A model generated the notes under the pieces. It worked only from the letters and a program-made list of their open reading frames with translations. It was not told where the DNA came from and did not search any database. From Paracoccus alkanivorans (GTDB lineage Bacteria; Pseudomonadota; Alphaproteobacteria; Rhodobacterales; Rhodobacteraceae), in NCBI RefSeq assembly GCF_003697785.1, contig NZ_QOKZ01000002.1:620001-684000 (forward strand): 64,000 nt of DNA, given 5' to 3'. Each line of letters opens with the position of its first letter. Within the stretch, counting starts at the first letter, position 1. Positions 27,913-36,994 of the stretch are shown here, one piece after another. Made by a program: the position numbers and the translations under genes.

Positions 27913-28962
27913 TCAGTTTCCCCATGTCCGCGCGAGTAAGGAAATCCAGTTTTCACTGGATATTTTTTCAACCAAATCATCCCCGTATCCATGGTTATTC
28001 ATGGCTTTTACAAGGTTTGGCAAAGCCGCCGCATCGGGCAGATCCCGTGGCATCAGCGCTCCGTCGAAATCCGATCCGAGTGCGACACCGTCCTCGCCCA
28101 GAATGTCCAGCAGATGATCCAGATGCCGCAGCATGACCTCCAGATTTTCCAGAGGCAGTCGCCTGCCGTCCTCGCGCAGGAAGCTGGAAGCATAGTTCAG
28201 CCCGACCAGCCCACCGCTTTCGGCGATGACCCGCAACTGCCGGTCGGTCAGGTTGCGGGCACTGGGACAGATGGCGTACACGCAGCTATGGCTGGCAACC
28301 AGCGGAGCGTCGGAAAGCGCCGCGATATCGTCAAATCCGGCCTCGTTCAGATGCGACAGGTCCAGCATGATCCGCAACTGGTTGCACTCGCGGACGAGCG
28401 CCTTGCCCGCTTCGGTCAGCCCGTCACCGGTATCGGGTGATGAAGGAAAGGCGAAGGGCACACCGTGGCCATAAGCCGTGGGCCGCGACCAGACCGGTCC
28501 TAGCGAGCGGAGCCCCGCTTCATGCCACAGGTGCAGCGCGTCCATGTCGCGGATCGCTTCGGCGCCTTCCATATGCATGATGGCCGCTATACGGCCATCG
28601 GCCACGGTTCGGCGCAGTCCCGCCACGCTGGTCACGATATCCAGCGTGCCGGTTCTTTCCAATGCGCGCAAGGCGGCCGCCTGCTCAAAGGCGTGGGGCA
28701 AGGCGAGGTCATGGGGGATTTCATCGGGAAGAGGCATGGAAAAGGGCGGGTTCTGCATCATTTCCACTGTCGCATCGTCATTCGGCCCGTGCGGCGATGG
28801 AATCCAGATCGCGAAGAAACCGCCGATCATCCCGCCCGCCTTGGCCTTCGGCAGATCCAGATGGCCAGTGCCGTCACCTTCCAGCCAGATCCTGGGACCG
28901 TCGTCTCCCGCAGCGACCACGCGCTGGATGAAATCGTTATGCCCATCGAATACCGGGATCAT
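27913..28962 (-). CDS. membrane dipeptidase, peptidase family M19
   Basis: 349 residues. Zinc-dependent dipeptidase of the renal dipeptidase/PepD-like amidohydrolase fold. The HxD-type start is PVFDGHNDF, the bridging glutamate is in IMHMEGAEAI, metal histidines are in LDLSHLNEAG and VASHSCVYAICPSARNLTD, and GSDFDG is near the end. ATG 28962 follows AAAGGAGCAGG; two earlier in-frame ATGs have no such site. No signal peptide or membrane helix is visible despite the family name, so it is probably cytoplasmic. Confidence 0.9.
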   Translation of the reverse strand: MIPVFDGHNDFIQRVVAAGDDGPRIWLEGDGTGHLDLPKAKAGGMIGGFFAIWIPSPHGPNDDATVEMMQNPPFSMPLPDEIPHDLALPHAFEQAAALRALERTGTLDIVTSVAGLRRTVADGRIAAIMHMEGAEAIRDMDALHLWHEAGLRSLGPVWSRPTAYGHGVPFAFPSSPDTGDGLTEAGKALVRECNQLRIMLDLSHLNEAGFDDIAALSDAPLVASHSCVYAICPSARNLTDRQLRVIAESGGLVGLNYASSFLREDGRRLPLENLEVMLRHLDHLLDILGEDGVALGSDFDGALMPRDLPDAAALPNLVKAMNNHGYGDDLVEKISSENWISLLARTWGN

Positions 28963-29096
28963 CGCCTGCTCCTTTAGCATGTTGTCGCACAGACCATGCA
29001 TCCTGCCGTCCGCGGCGGCAATGCCCGGATAGGTGCTTTGCGCCGGGCGGGATTCGGCCTAGGCTGAAAACGAGCATTGCCAGATGGAGACCAGCC

Positions 29097-29420
29097 ATGC
29101 CCGATATCCGCCCCGATTTCGACGGCCAGACCGTTATCTGCACCTTCGAGGTCACCCCCGGCACCGCCCATGACGTGCTGGAGATGCTGACCGACGCATG
29201 GGAACAGGTCATCAGCCGTCAACCGGGATTCGTTTCCGGCGCAATCCACCTGAACGACGCGCAGACCCGCATCGCGACCTATTCGCAATGGCGTGACCGC
29301 AAGGATTACCAGGCGATGCTGCGGACCGACGAGATGCGGCGGCGCAACCGCGATATTCATGCCATGTGCAAAAGTTTCGAGCCGGTCATGTATGAATTGC
29401 AGTCAGTCTTCCGGGACTGA
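29097..29420 (+). CDS. antibiotic biosynthesis monooxygenase (ABM) domain protein
   Basis: 107 residues. A ferredoxin-like ABM fold: TVICTFEVTPGTAHDVLEML at the first strand and helix, then QPGFVSGAIHLN and IATYSQWRDRKDYQAML, the pattern of YgiN/ABM proteins. Such proteins oxidise quinol-like or haem-like ligands, or serve as ligand-binding dimers; which applies here is unknown. GATGGAG is the ribosome-binding site. It is followed 78 bases later by the orphan ParA gene, with a small hairpin CCCGTG-CAAT-CACGGG between. Confidence 0.8.
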   Translation: MPDIRPDFDGQTVICTFEVTPGTAHDVLEMLTDAWEQVISRQPGFVSGAIHLNDAQTRIATYSQWRDRKDYQAMLRTDEMRRRNRDIHAMCKSFEPVMYELQSVFRD

Positions 29421-29498
29421 TGCTGCAGGTGCAGAAAACCCGTGCAATCACGGGATGGGGCGGATAACCTGCCGGAAACTCGCGGTGAGAGGGTATTG

Positions 29499-30134
29499 AT
29501 GGCGGGCAGGATTATCACTGTGGCCCAGCAGAAAGGCGGCTCGGGCAAGACCACTCTGGCAGTCAATCTGGCCATCTGCCTGCATCGCATGGGGCATTCG
29601 GTCGCGCTGGTCGATACCGATCCGCAGGGCAGCATGGGGCGCTGGTTCATCGAACGGATGGAGGCGCGGGGCGAGGACGAGGCGCTGGATTTCTCGACAT
29701 CCTCGGCATGGGGTGCCAGCTATGAATCCGAAAAACTGAAGAAGCGCTTCGATTTCGTCATCGTCGATACACCACCCAAGATCGACAGCGATCTGCGCCC
29801 GGCCCTGCGAGTGGCCGATCTGGTGATCGTGCCGGTGGCGACCAGCCATGTCGACCTGTGGGCGACCGAGGGCGTGCTCGACCTGGCGCGGCGCGAAAAA
29901 TCGCCGGTGATGGTGGTGCTGAACCGGGTGCGTCCAAATACAAGGCTGGCAGCGGAAGTGGCCGAAAAGGCCGCCGAACTGGGCGCGATGGTTGCCGATA
30001 CGCAAATCGCCAACCGCGTCGCCTATGCCGAAACATTGGGCCAGGGACTGGGCGTGGCCGAACATGCCCGCAACGGCGCCGCCCGCGACGAAATGGATAC
30101 CCTTACGGCAGAGATGCTAGCCACGATGGCGTAA
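29499..30134 (+). CDS. orphan ParA/MinD-family ATPase
   Basis: 211 residues. Deviant Walker A motif VAQQKGGSGKTTLAVNL (residues 8-24) with both lysines, Walker A' ALVDTDPQGS, and Walker B FVIVDTPPK. Such small ParA proteins position cargo over the nucleoid. No parB or parS-like site is adjacent, so this is not the chromosome partition locus; cargo could be a protein cluster. ATG 29499 follows GAGAGGG; an in-frame start 57 bases upstream adds residues not seen in ParA. Confidence 0.85.
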   Translation: MAGRIITVAQQKGGSGKTTLAVNLAICLHRMGHSVALVDTDPQGSMGRWFIERMEARGEDEALDFSTSSAWGASYESEKLKKRFDFVIVDTPPKIDSDLRPALRVADLVIVPVATSHVDLWATEGVLDLARREKSPVMVVLNRVRPNTRLAAEVAEKAAELGAMVADTQIANRVAYAETLGQGLGVAEHARNGAARDEMDTLTAEMLATMA

Positions 30135-30166
30135 CCCTCCGCCACCGGTCCAATCCGTATTCGCCC

Positions 30167-30221
30167 CTTCTTCTTCTTCATGGAAATATCCTGCAGGGGG
30201 TCTGGGGGCGCAAAGCCCCCC
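30167..30221 (-). repeat. dispersed GC-hairpin/GAAGAAG repeat, copy C
   Basis: On the minus strand: GGGGGGCTTTGCGCCCCC (hairpin), AGACCCCCTGCAGGATATTT, CCATGAAGAAGAAGAAGG. On the plus strand it follows the parA stop by 32 bases and reads CTTCTTCTTCTTCAT first. The spacer CTGCA before GGATATTT is an insertion relative to the other copies. Confidence 0.8.
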
Positions 30222-30496
30222 AGTTATCGCGGGACGCAGGAAGGATGCGTTTCAACGATTTATCTTGACTTCCCGCGCGGCATGGACCATCTGCCACAGG
30301 CCAAGGCCCGCTGCCGCGTGAGCAGCCGCGAAAGATTCGCACGGGGCGCATGGCATTTCATTCAGTTTCCCATTCACGCGGGGAGGCTTGCGGGCATCCT
30401 CGTATCGCGCTCGCATCCCTGTGTTCGCCGTGGCCCGCTGCCACGGCTCCTGCCCTTGCGTCCGATACGGGGGATGCGGGGGACGAAAGTATCTTG
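30222..30496 (+). promoter_or_regulatory. long leader of the DEAD-box helicase gene
   Basis: This 275-base stretch contains no convincing gene. It holds a TTGACT (30265-30270) without a good -10 and a perfect 8-base hairpin GCCGTGGC / GCCACGGC at 30426-30446, about 50 bases before the helicase ATG. Structured leaders are common on cold-shock RNA helicase genes, but regulation here is not shown. Confidence 0.35.
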
Positions 30497-31861
30497 ATGG
30501 AAAAGACAAATTCCCGCCGCTCCTATCGTGACGGCAAGGGTAAACCCCGCAATCCCCAGCATCACGCCGCACCGAACGAGGGCCGCCGCGCCCCCGCGCG
30601 CGATCCGCTGCCGACCGGACCTTTCGCAGAGATGGGTATCGATCCGCGCATCAACGCAAATATCGCCGCGATGGGACTGACCCGGCCGACGCCGATCCAG
30701 GCCGAGGGCATTCCCGCGGTCGTGGAAGGCCGCGACGTGCTGGGACTGGCCCAGACCGGCACCGGCAAGACTGCCGCCTTCGGCCTGCCAATGCTGACCC
30801 GGTTGATCAAGTTCGGCAAGAAACCCGACCCCAAGACCTGCCGCGCGCTGATCCTTGCCCCTACCCGCGAACTGGCAACGCAGATCGCCCAGAATATCGA
30901 CGCCTATGCCGAGGGCACGCCGATCCGCAGTTTCCGCGTCGTCGGCGGCGCATCGATCAATGTTCAGACCGAGCGGCTCTCGCGCGGGGTCGATGTGCTG
31001 ATCGCCACGCCAGGCCGCCTGATCGACCTGATCGAACGGCGCGCGATCTCGCTCGAGGCAACGACCTACCTGGTGCTGGACGAGGCCGACCAGATGCTGG
31101 ATATCGGCTTTATCCACGCGCTGCGCCGGATTGCGAAGATGCTGCCGCCCAAGCGCCAGACATTGCTGTTTTCAGCCACCATGCCCAAGCTGATGTCGGA
31201 ACTGGCCGACACCTATCTGAGCGATCCGGTCCGTGTCGCCGTGAACCCTCCGGGCAAGGCCGCGGAAAAGATCGAGCAGGGCGTGCATTTCGTGTCGCAG
31301 GGCGACAAGGCCACGCTGCTGGCCGAATACCTGTCGAAACATCCGGGCGAGCTTGCGATGGTCTTTGGCCGCACCAAGCACGGTTCGGACAAGCTGGCCA
31401 AGCTGCTGGACAAGTGGGGTTTCACCGTCGCCGCGATCCATGGCAACAAGAGCCAGGGCCAGCGCGAGCGCGCCCTGCAGGCCTTCCGCAAGGGAGAGAC
31501 GCAGATTCTCGTCGCAACGGATGTCGCGGCACGCGGGCTGGATATCCCCGAGGTCGCGCATGTCTATAATTACGACCTGCCGAACGTGCCCGAGAACTAC
31601 GTCCACCGGATCGGCCGCACCGCCCGTGCCGGGCGCGACGGCCGGGCAGTGGCTTTCTGCGCCCCGGCCGAGTTGGGAGAGTTGCGCGCCATCGAACGGG
31701 CGATGAAATCGGCAATCCCGGTTATCGGCGGCGAGGTTCCTGCGGCCCCTGCCCCCTCCGGGCGCAGTCCGGGCAGCCGGGGCAAACCTGCTGGCGGCAG
31801 CACCAGACGCCCGCCTCGCCGTCCTTCGCGTCAGCCCAAAAGCCGGCAGGCCAAGGGCTGA
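30497..31861 (+). CDS. rhlE: DEAD-box ATP-dependent RNA helicase, RhlE-like
   Basis: 454 residues. Unwinds RNA duplexes in ribosome assembly or mRNA decay. Motifs in order: Q motif PTPIQAEGI, I AQTGTGKTAAFG, Ia PTRELA, Ib TPGR, II VLDEADQM, III SATMP, IV MVFGRTKHG, V ATDVAARGLDIPEV, VI HRIGRTARAGR. The C-terminal tail (about 395-454) is disordered and basic (Pro/Ser/Arg), probably for RNA binding. ATG 30497 is chosen as the last in-frame start before the conserved N-terminus; the gene stops five bases before the convergent MFS gene. Confidence 0.93.
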   Translation: MEKTNSRRSYRDGKGKPRNPQHHAAPNEGRRAPARDPLPTGPFAEMGIDPRINANIAAMGLTRPTPIQAEGIPAVVEGRDVLGLAQTGTGKTAAFGLPMLTRLIKFGKKPDPKTCRALILAPTRELATQIAQNIDAYAEGTPIRSFRVVGGASINVQTERLSRGVDVLIATPGRLIDLIERRAISLEATTYLVLDEADQMLDIGFIHALRRIAKMLPPKRQTLLFSATMPKLMSELADTYLSDPVRVAVNPPGKAAEKIEQGVHFVSQGDKATLLAEYLSKHPGELAMVFGRTKHGSDKLAKLLDKWGFTVAAIHGNKSQGQRERALQAFRKGETQILVATDVAARGLDIPEVAHVYNYDLPNVPENYVHRIGRTARAGRDGRAVAFCAPAELGELRAIERAMKSAIPVIGGEVPAAPAPSGRSPGSRGKPAGGSTRRPPRRPSRQPKSRQAKG

Positions 31862-31866
31862 TCCTG

Positions 31867-33015
31867 TCAGCCCCGCCCCCCGGCAAGGCGGTCAGCCTCG
31901 GGCAATCCGCGCAGGCGCAGCATTGCCCAGGCACCGACGGCAGGACCGGGTATCAGGACGAGGAAGGCCCATCGCCAGCCGCCAAGGGCGGCGGCGATAT
32001 GGGGCATGATCCAGATGGTCAGCACGGTGAGCGCAAAGCCGATGCTGACCTGCAATGTCAGCGCCGTGCCGATGAAGCGCGGATCGGCAAGCTCGGTGAC
32101 GGCAGTGGAGAACTGGGCGCTGTCTCCGGCAATCGAGATGCCCCAGATCACCGCGACCAGCGCCAGCAGCCATTCAGGGCCATCGAAGGCGAAGCCGATC
32201 AGCAGCGCGCAACTCCCCGACACCGCCATCATCCCGGCGGTCGTCAGGCAGCGCCCGATGCGGTCCGAAAGCAACCCGCCCAGGATACAGCCGACCGCAC
32301 CCGAGGCGACGACGAGGAACGCGAATAGCGAAGGAGAGGCGAAAGGCCCCGCCCCGCCCTGTTCTGCCGCCGTCGCGAAGGCAAGAAACCACGCCCACAT
32401 GGCGTAGAGCTCCCACATATGCCCGAAATAGCCCAGATTGGCCAAAAGCACCCCACGGTCGCGAAATATCGTCAGGGCACGCCCTGGATCGAAGACGGCG
32501 CGGCCGAATGCATAGGGTCCTTCCCTGATCATCAGGCCAAAGATCGCCGCCGACAGGGCGGCGCCAAGGCTGGCCAGACTCACGACCAGCCGCCAGTCCA
32601 ATCCGTCTACGACCGCGCGAAACAGATGCGGCATCGAGGATCCGAGTGTAAGCGCTCCGATCAGCACCCCCATCGCCAGACCGCGCCCTCGGCGGAACCA
32701 CGTGGCCATCAGCTTCATCGCTGGCGGATATATCCCGGCCAGCGCGATACCGGTCACGAAACGGGCGATGACCGCGGCGGACCAGCCCGGTTCGAACAGC
32801 AAGACGGCATTGGCGGATGCCGCAACCAGGGCCGAAATCGCGATCAGGCGCGTCATACGCATGAGATCGGGCAGGTTGACCAGCGACGAGGCAAGCGCGC
32901 CCAGCACGAAACCTATCTGCACGCCATTGGTCAGCCAGCCCGCCTGCGCGGGCGTCAATGCCCATTCCCGGGTCAGTTCGGGCACCACGGCGGTGGCCGA
33001 GAACCAGCAGGTCAT
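31867..33015 (-). CDS. MFS transporter (start uncertain)
   Basis: 382 residues from ATG 33015. A 12-helix major facilitator with YPPAMKLMATWFRRGRG and GLLSDRIGR loop motifs. From ATG 33015 the first helix is cut short (MTCWFSATAVVPEL). The frame continues upstream as hydrophobic, MFS-like residues (WRALALLSAGVVGA) without any ATG, GTG or TTG; a CTG at 33091-33093, overlapping the NYN stop as CTGA and preceded by AGGACGAGGA, is the only suitable place, giving 408 residues. The substrate is unknown. Confidence 0.8.
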   Translation of the reverse strand: MTCWFSATAVVPELTREWALTPAQAGWLTNGVQIGFVLGALASSLVNLPDLMRMTRLIAISALVAASANAVLLFEPGWSAAVIARFVTGIALAGIYPPAMKLMATWFRRGRGLAMGVLIGALTLGSSMPHLFRAVVDGLDWRLVVSLASLGAALSAAIFGLMIREGPYAFGRAVFDPGRALTIFRDRGVLLANLGYFGHMWELYAMWAWFLAFATAAEQGGAGPFASPSLFAFLVVASGAVGCILGGLLSDRIGRCLTTAGMMAVSGSCALLIGFAFDGPEWLLALVAVIWGISIAGDSAQFSTAVTELADPRFIGTALTLQVSIGFALTVLTIWIMPHIAAALGGWRWAFLVLIPGPAVGAWAMLRLRGLPEADRLAGGRG

Positions 33016-33089
33016 AGCGCCGACGACGCCGGCACTCAGCAGTGCCAGCGCCCGCCACCGCCCCGGGGCGGCTTCTGCAACCGGGACGC

Positions 33090-33647
33090 TCAGTCCTCGT
33101 CCTGCGTTTGAGGCGTCTCGCGCGGGGGGCGGCCGATGATGTCGCGCAGCGCGTCAAGCTCGATGAAATTATCGGCCTGACGGCGCAATTCATCCGCGAT
33201 CATCGGCGGTTGCGAGCGGATCGTCGAGACGACAGACACACGCACGCCGCGCCGCTGCAAGGCTTCGATCAGCGGACGGAAGTCGCCATCGCCCGAAAAC
33301 AGCACGGCATGATCCAGACGCGGCGCCAGCTCCATGGCGTTGACGGTCAGTTCGATATCCATGTTGCCCTTGACCTTCCGACGCCCCAGGCTGTCGGTAT
33401 ATTCCTTGGCAGGTTTGGTGACGACGCAAAAGCCGTTGTAATGCAGCCAATCGACCAGGGGCCGGATGGGAGAATATTCCTCGCCTTCAATGAGCGCGGT
33501 ATAGTAGTAGGCACGCATCAATTTGCCGCGGCGGTCAAATTCCTGACGCAGAAGCTTGTAATCGATGTCGAAACCAAGAGATTTGGCTGCTGCGTAAAGG
33601 TTGGCCCCATCGATGAAAATCGCCAACCTGTCATCCTTGTAAAACAT
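33090..33647 (-). CDS. NYN-domain (LabA/DUF88-type) protein
   Basis: 185 residues. PIN-like nuclease fold: LAIFIDGANLYAAAKSLG at the N-terminus, KGNMDIELTVNAM and VLFSGDGDFRPLIEAL supply the conserved aspartates that would bind a metal. Family members are thought to cut or bind RNA; in cyanobacteria LabA takes part in clock output. ATG 33647 follows GAAGGCAATT and gives the conserved MFYKDDRLAIFIDGAN start. It is divergent from folK. The C-terminal tail is acidic. Confidence 0.88.
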   Translation of the reverse strand: MFYKDDRLAIFIDGANLYAAAKSLGFDIDYKLLRQEFDRRGKLMRAYYYTALIEGEEYSPIRPLVDWLHYNGFCVVTKPAKEYTDSLGRRKVKGNMDIELTVNAMELAPRLDHAVLFSGDGDFRPLIEALQRRGVRVSVVSTIRSQPPMIADELRRQADNFIELDALRDIIGRPPRETPQTQDED

Positions 33648-33762
33648 TCGAATTGCCTTCAATGAGACGTTACCGGGTGAACCGGCGACAACCATCCGCC
33701 GGGGAGTTTCCCTGGCAGTGGAACCGTCGCGATCCTACGACTTGAGTTTTCAGCAGGTTACT

Positions 33763-34362
33763 ATGTCCCAATACAAACTCGCACTTATTGCCTTAGGCGC
33801 TAACCTGCCCTCTGCCGGCGCTGACGTGGGTGAAACGTTGCGCTTGGCGGCGAGCATTCTGCACGAAAACCCGAATACTACAATAACCTCCTTTAGCCGT
33901 TTTTGGAAAACCCCGGCAATGCCGGCTGGTTCCGGTCCCGATTATGTGAACGCGGCGCTGACTTTGCGCACAACCCTGCCGGCCCAGGATCTGCTGTCAC
34001 TGTTACATGAAATCGAGGCTCGTTTCGGCCGCGACCGCAGCACCGGGCGCTGGTCGTCGCGGGTGCTGGATCTGGACCTGATCGCTCTTGACGACCAGAT
34101 CCTGCCCGATGGGGATACACAGCGGCTCTGCATGCGGCTTTCGCCCGAACGGCAAAGGACCTCTGCGCCGGAAACCCTGATCCTGCCGCATCCGCGATTG
34201 CAGGATCGCGGCTTTGTCCTGGCCCCGCTGGCCGAGATCGCGCCAGAATGGCGTCACCCGGTTACGGGGCAGAGCGTGGCGCAGATGCTGGCCGCCCTGC
34301 CCGACGAGGCGACAAGGGGAATGACACCCTTCGCGGCAAGGGAAATGCCGGTATTACCTTGA
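33763..34362 (+). CDS. folK: 2-amino-4-hydroxy-6-hydroxymethyldihydropteridine diphosphokinase
   Basis: 199 residues. Transfers pyrophosphate from ATP to the pterin in folate synthesis. LIALGANLPS at the start, the ATP and pterin loops around RFWKTPAMPAGSGPDYVNAA, and the metal/ATP motif STGRWSSRVLDLDLIALDD are all present; LILPHPRLQDRGFVLAPLAEI is typical of the C-terminal part. An ATG 45 bases upstream is possible but the extra residues are not conserved. No other folate gene is adjacent; pabB and pabC are 25 kb away. Confidence 0.93.
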   Translation: MSQYKLALIALGANLPSAGADVGETLRLAASILHENPNTTITSFSRFWKTPAMPAGSGPDYVNAALTLRTTLPAQDLLSLLHEIEARFGRDRSTGRWSSRVLDLDLIALDDQILPDGDTQRLCMRLSPERQRTSAPETLILPHPRLQDRGFVLAPLAEIAPEWRHPVTGQSVAQMLAALPDEATRGMTPFAAREMPVLP

Positions 34363-34387
34363 CATTTCCAGCCACAATCTCCAGTTA
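34359..34387 (+). promoter_or_regulatory. putative promoter of rpoZ
   Basis: A perfect -35 TTGACA (34359-34364) overlaps the folK stop codon. The -10 is less clear: GTTATC or TTATCC begins 19-20 bases further on, a long spacer. Confidence 0.4.
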
Positions 34388-34433
34388 TCCTTTTTCGTTC
34401 CCGAACTCCGATTCGCAACTCTACAGGTGAAGA

Positions 34434-34790
34434 ATGGCCCGCGTAACGGTCGAAGACTGCGTCGACAAGGTTCCCAATCGTTTTGATCTGGTGATGCTGG
34501 CCTCGCATCGCGCGCGAGAGATTACCTCGGGCAGCGCCCCCACGGTCGATCGCGACAATGACAAGAATCCCGTTGTCGCCCTGCGCGAAATCGCCGACGA
34601 AACACAGCCGGTGGACGATCTGCGCGAACGCATGATCGAAGCCAGCCAGACCCAGATCGAAGTGGACGAACCCGAAGAGGACGCGATGGCGTTGCTTCTG
34701 GGCGCCGAAATCGACCGTCCCAAACCCGCCGACGAGGAATCCGAAGAGCGGATGCTGCGCATGATGCTGGAAGCCAGCCAGCGCAGCTGA
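34434..34790 (+). CDS. rpoZ: RNA polymerase omega subunit
   Basis: 118 residues. Small subunit that helps assemble beta' and forms part of the ppGpp site 1. [28 protein letters not shown] and [13 protein letters not shown] are the family's conserved stretches; the acidic tail after about residue 75 is longer than in E. coli, as is usual in alphaproteobacteria. It is followed 27 bases later by the rsh gene, the common rpoZ-spoT order. Confidence 0.96.
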   Translation: MARVTVEDCVDKVPNRFDLVMLASHRAREITSGSAPTVDRDNDKNPVVALREIADETQPVDDLRERMIEASQTQIEVDEPEEDAMALLLGAEIDRPKPADEESEERMLRMMLEASQRS

Positions 34791-34817
34791 TCGGTTTCAC
34801 GGAGGTCTTCGTCAAGC

Positions 34818-36932
34818 ATGATCGACGTCGAGGACCTCATTGCGCTGATCCGCAATTACAATCCGCGCAGCAATCTGCAGCTGATCCGCGATGCCTATGA
34901 ATACGGCATGCGGATGCATGAGGGGCAGTTCCGCCAGTCGGGCGAGCCCTATTTCACCCATCCCATCGCCGTTGCCGCCATCCTGACCGAGATGCGGCTG
35001 GACGACGCGACCATCGCCACTGCCCTGCTGCATGATACCGTCGAGGACACGCGCTCGACCATGACCGAGGTCGAAGCGATGTTCGGGCGCGAGATCGCCG
35101 AGCTGGTCGATGGCGTAACCAAGCTGACCAACCTGCAGCTCAGTTCGGCCCAATCCAAGCAAGCCGAGAATTTCCGCAAGCTTTTCATGGCTATGTCGCG
35201 CGATCTTCGGGTGATTCTGGTCAAGCTGGCGGACCGGTTGCACAATATGCGTACGATCCGCTCGATGAAGCCGGAAAAGCAGCTTCAGAAGGCGCGCGAG
35301 ACGATGGATATCTATGCGCCGCTGGCCGGGCGCATGGGGATGCAATGGATGCGCGAGGAACTGGAGGACCTGGCCTTCAAGGTCATCAATCCCGAGGCCC
35401 GCAACTCGATCATCCGCCGTTTCGTCAGCCTGCAGCGTGAATCCGGCGATGTCATCAGCCAGATCACCGCCGATATCCGCACCGAACTGGAACGTGAGGG
35501 GCTGGAAGCGGATGTCTTCGGGCGCGCGAAGAAACCCTTCTCAGTCTGGCGGAAAATGCAGGAAAAACAGCTCGCCTTCTCACGCCTTTCGGATATCTAC
35601 GGCTTTCGGATCATCACCCGCAACGAAGCCGATTGCTATCGTGCCCTCGGGCTGATCCATCACCGCTGGCGGGCGGTGCCGGGGCGGTTCAAGGATTATA
35701 TCAGCCAGCCGAAATCGAACGGTTACCGCTCGATCCATACCACGGTCTCGGGCCGCGACGGCAAGCGGGTCGAGGTTCAAATCCGCACCCGCCAGATGCA
35801 CGAGGTCGCCGAGGCCGGGGTGGCCGCGCATTGGGCCTATCGCGATGGGGTCCGGGCCAAGAACCCCTTTGCCGCCGATCCCGCCGAATGGATCGAGACG
35901 CTGACCGATCATTTCGAGGGCGAGGATCACGACGATTTCCTCGAGAATGTCAAACTCGAGATGTATCAGGATCAGGTCTTCTGCTTTTCCCCGAAAGGCG
36001 ATGTCATCCAGCTGCCGCGCGGCGCGACGCCGATCGACTTCGCCTATGCGATCCATACCAGGCTGGGCCATTCCTGCGTCGGTGCGAAGGTGGACGGCAT
36101 CCGCGTGCCGCTGTGGACGCGGCTCAAGAACGGGCAATCGGTCGAGATCATCGCGGCCTCGGGGCAGCGTCCGCAGGCGACTTGGCTGGACGTGGTGGTG
36201 ACGGGCCGCGCCAAGGCCGCCATCCGGCGCTCATTACGCCAGGAGGACCGCGACCGCTTCATCCGGCTAGGACGTGAACTGGTGCGGGTAAGCTTCGAGC
36301 ATGTCGAGCGCAAGGCGACCGACAAGGCCCTGGGCATCGCCGCCACCCAGATGGGGCTGGACAGCGCCGAGGAGCTTCTGGCCCGGATCGGCAGCGCCGA
36401 AAACTCCGCCAAGGAAGTGCTCGATGTCCTCTATCCCGATCTCGTGGACACATCTGACGAATTGGACGGCCGTCGCCCGATTGCCGGACTGGATGCCGAT
36501 CAGAGCTTCACCCGCGCCCCCTGTTGCAGCCCCCTGCCGGGCGAGCGCATCGTCGGGATCACCTATCGCGGGCGCGGCGTGGTGATCCATGCGATCGACT
36601 GCCCGGTGCTTGCCGAGTTCGAGGATAACCTGGACCGTTGGGTCGATCTGCGCTGGCGCGAAGGACGTCATCCTCCCGCCTATTCGACCATGCTGCATCT
36701 GACCATTCGCCATGACGCGGGGATCCTTGGCCGGATCTGCACCTTGATCGGACAGCATGGGGCGAATATCTCGGATCTCGAGTTCCTCGACCGCAAGCCG
36801 GATTTCTACCGTATCGCGATCGAGGTGGAGTTGCGGCATTACGAGCATCTGCATGCGCTGCTGACCGCACTCGAAGCAGAAAGCGACGTGGCTCAGGTGG
36901 CCCGGATCCGCGACCCGGCATTGAAACCGTAA
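34818..36932 (+). CDS. spoT: bifunctional (p)ppGpp synthetase/hydrolase
   Basis: 704 residues. Makes and degrades the stringent-response alarmone. HD hydrolase domain: HPIAVAAILTEM and LLHDTVEDT (HDxxED) near residues 50-80. Synthetase domain: the motif RFKDYISQPKSNGYRSIH carries RxKD, typical of bifunctional enzymes rather than RelA (ExDD). A TGS domain (VFCFSPKGDVIQLPRGATPIDF) and an ACT domain at the end (LHLTIRHDAGILGRICTLIG) follow. Co-transcription with rpoZ is likely. Often named rsh in this group. Confidence 0.95.
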   Translation: MIDVEDLIALIRNYNPRSNLQLIRDAYEYGMRMHEGQFRQSGEPYFTHPIAVAAILTEMRLDDATIATALLHDTVEDTRSTMTEVEAMFGREIAELVDGVTKLTNLQLSSAQSKQAENFRKLFMAMSRDLRVILVKLADRLHNMRTIRSMKPEKQLQKARETMDIYAPLAGRMGMQWMREELEDLAFKVINPEARNSIIRRFVSLQRESGDVISQITADIRTELEREGLEADVFGRAKKPFSVWRKMQEKQLAFSRLSDIYGFRIITRNEADCYRALGLIHHRWRAVPGRFKDYISQPKSNGYRSIHTTVSGRDGKRVEVQIRTRQMHEVAEAGVAAHWAYRDGVRAKNPFAADPAEWIETLTDHFEGEDHDDFLENVKLEMYQDQVFCFSPKGDVIQLPRGATPIDFAYAIHTRLGHSCVGAKVDGIRVPLWTRLKNGQSVEIIAASGQRPQATWLDVVVTGRAKAAIRRSLRQEDRDRFIRLGRELVRVSFEHVERKATDKALGIAATQMGLDSAEELLARIGSAENSAKEVLDVLYPDLVDTSDELDGRRPIAGLDADQSFTRAPCCSPLPGERIVGITYRGRGVVIHAIDCPVLAEFEDNLDRWVDLRWREGRHPPAYSTMLHLTIRHDAGILGRICTLIGQHGANISDLEFLDRKPDFYRIAIEVELRHYEHLHALLTALEAESDVAQVARIRDPALKP

Positions 36933-36994
36933 GACTTCCGTCATGGTTTCTTTGTAAAGCGGAACGAGGCAGAGGCAGGGGATCGGAAAGCAAG

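Noticed and set aside
29439..29454. Hairpin CCCGTG-CAAT-CACGGG before the ParA gene as a terminator
   Set aside because: Only six base pairs and no T-tract; it probably has no terminating effect.
30180..30497. Frame of 105 codons across repeat copy C and the helicase leader
   Set aside because: Its first third is translated repeat and the rest is Arg/Pro-rich with no supporting signal.
35000..36400. Plus-strand out-of-frame ORFs inside the (p)ppGpp synthetase gene
   Set aside because: The main frame carries all expected motifs; the others are frame shadows.
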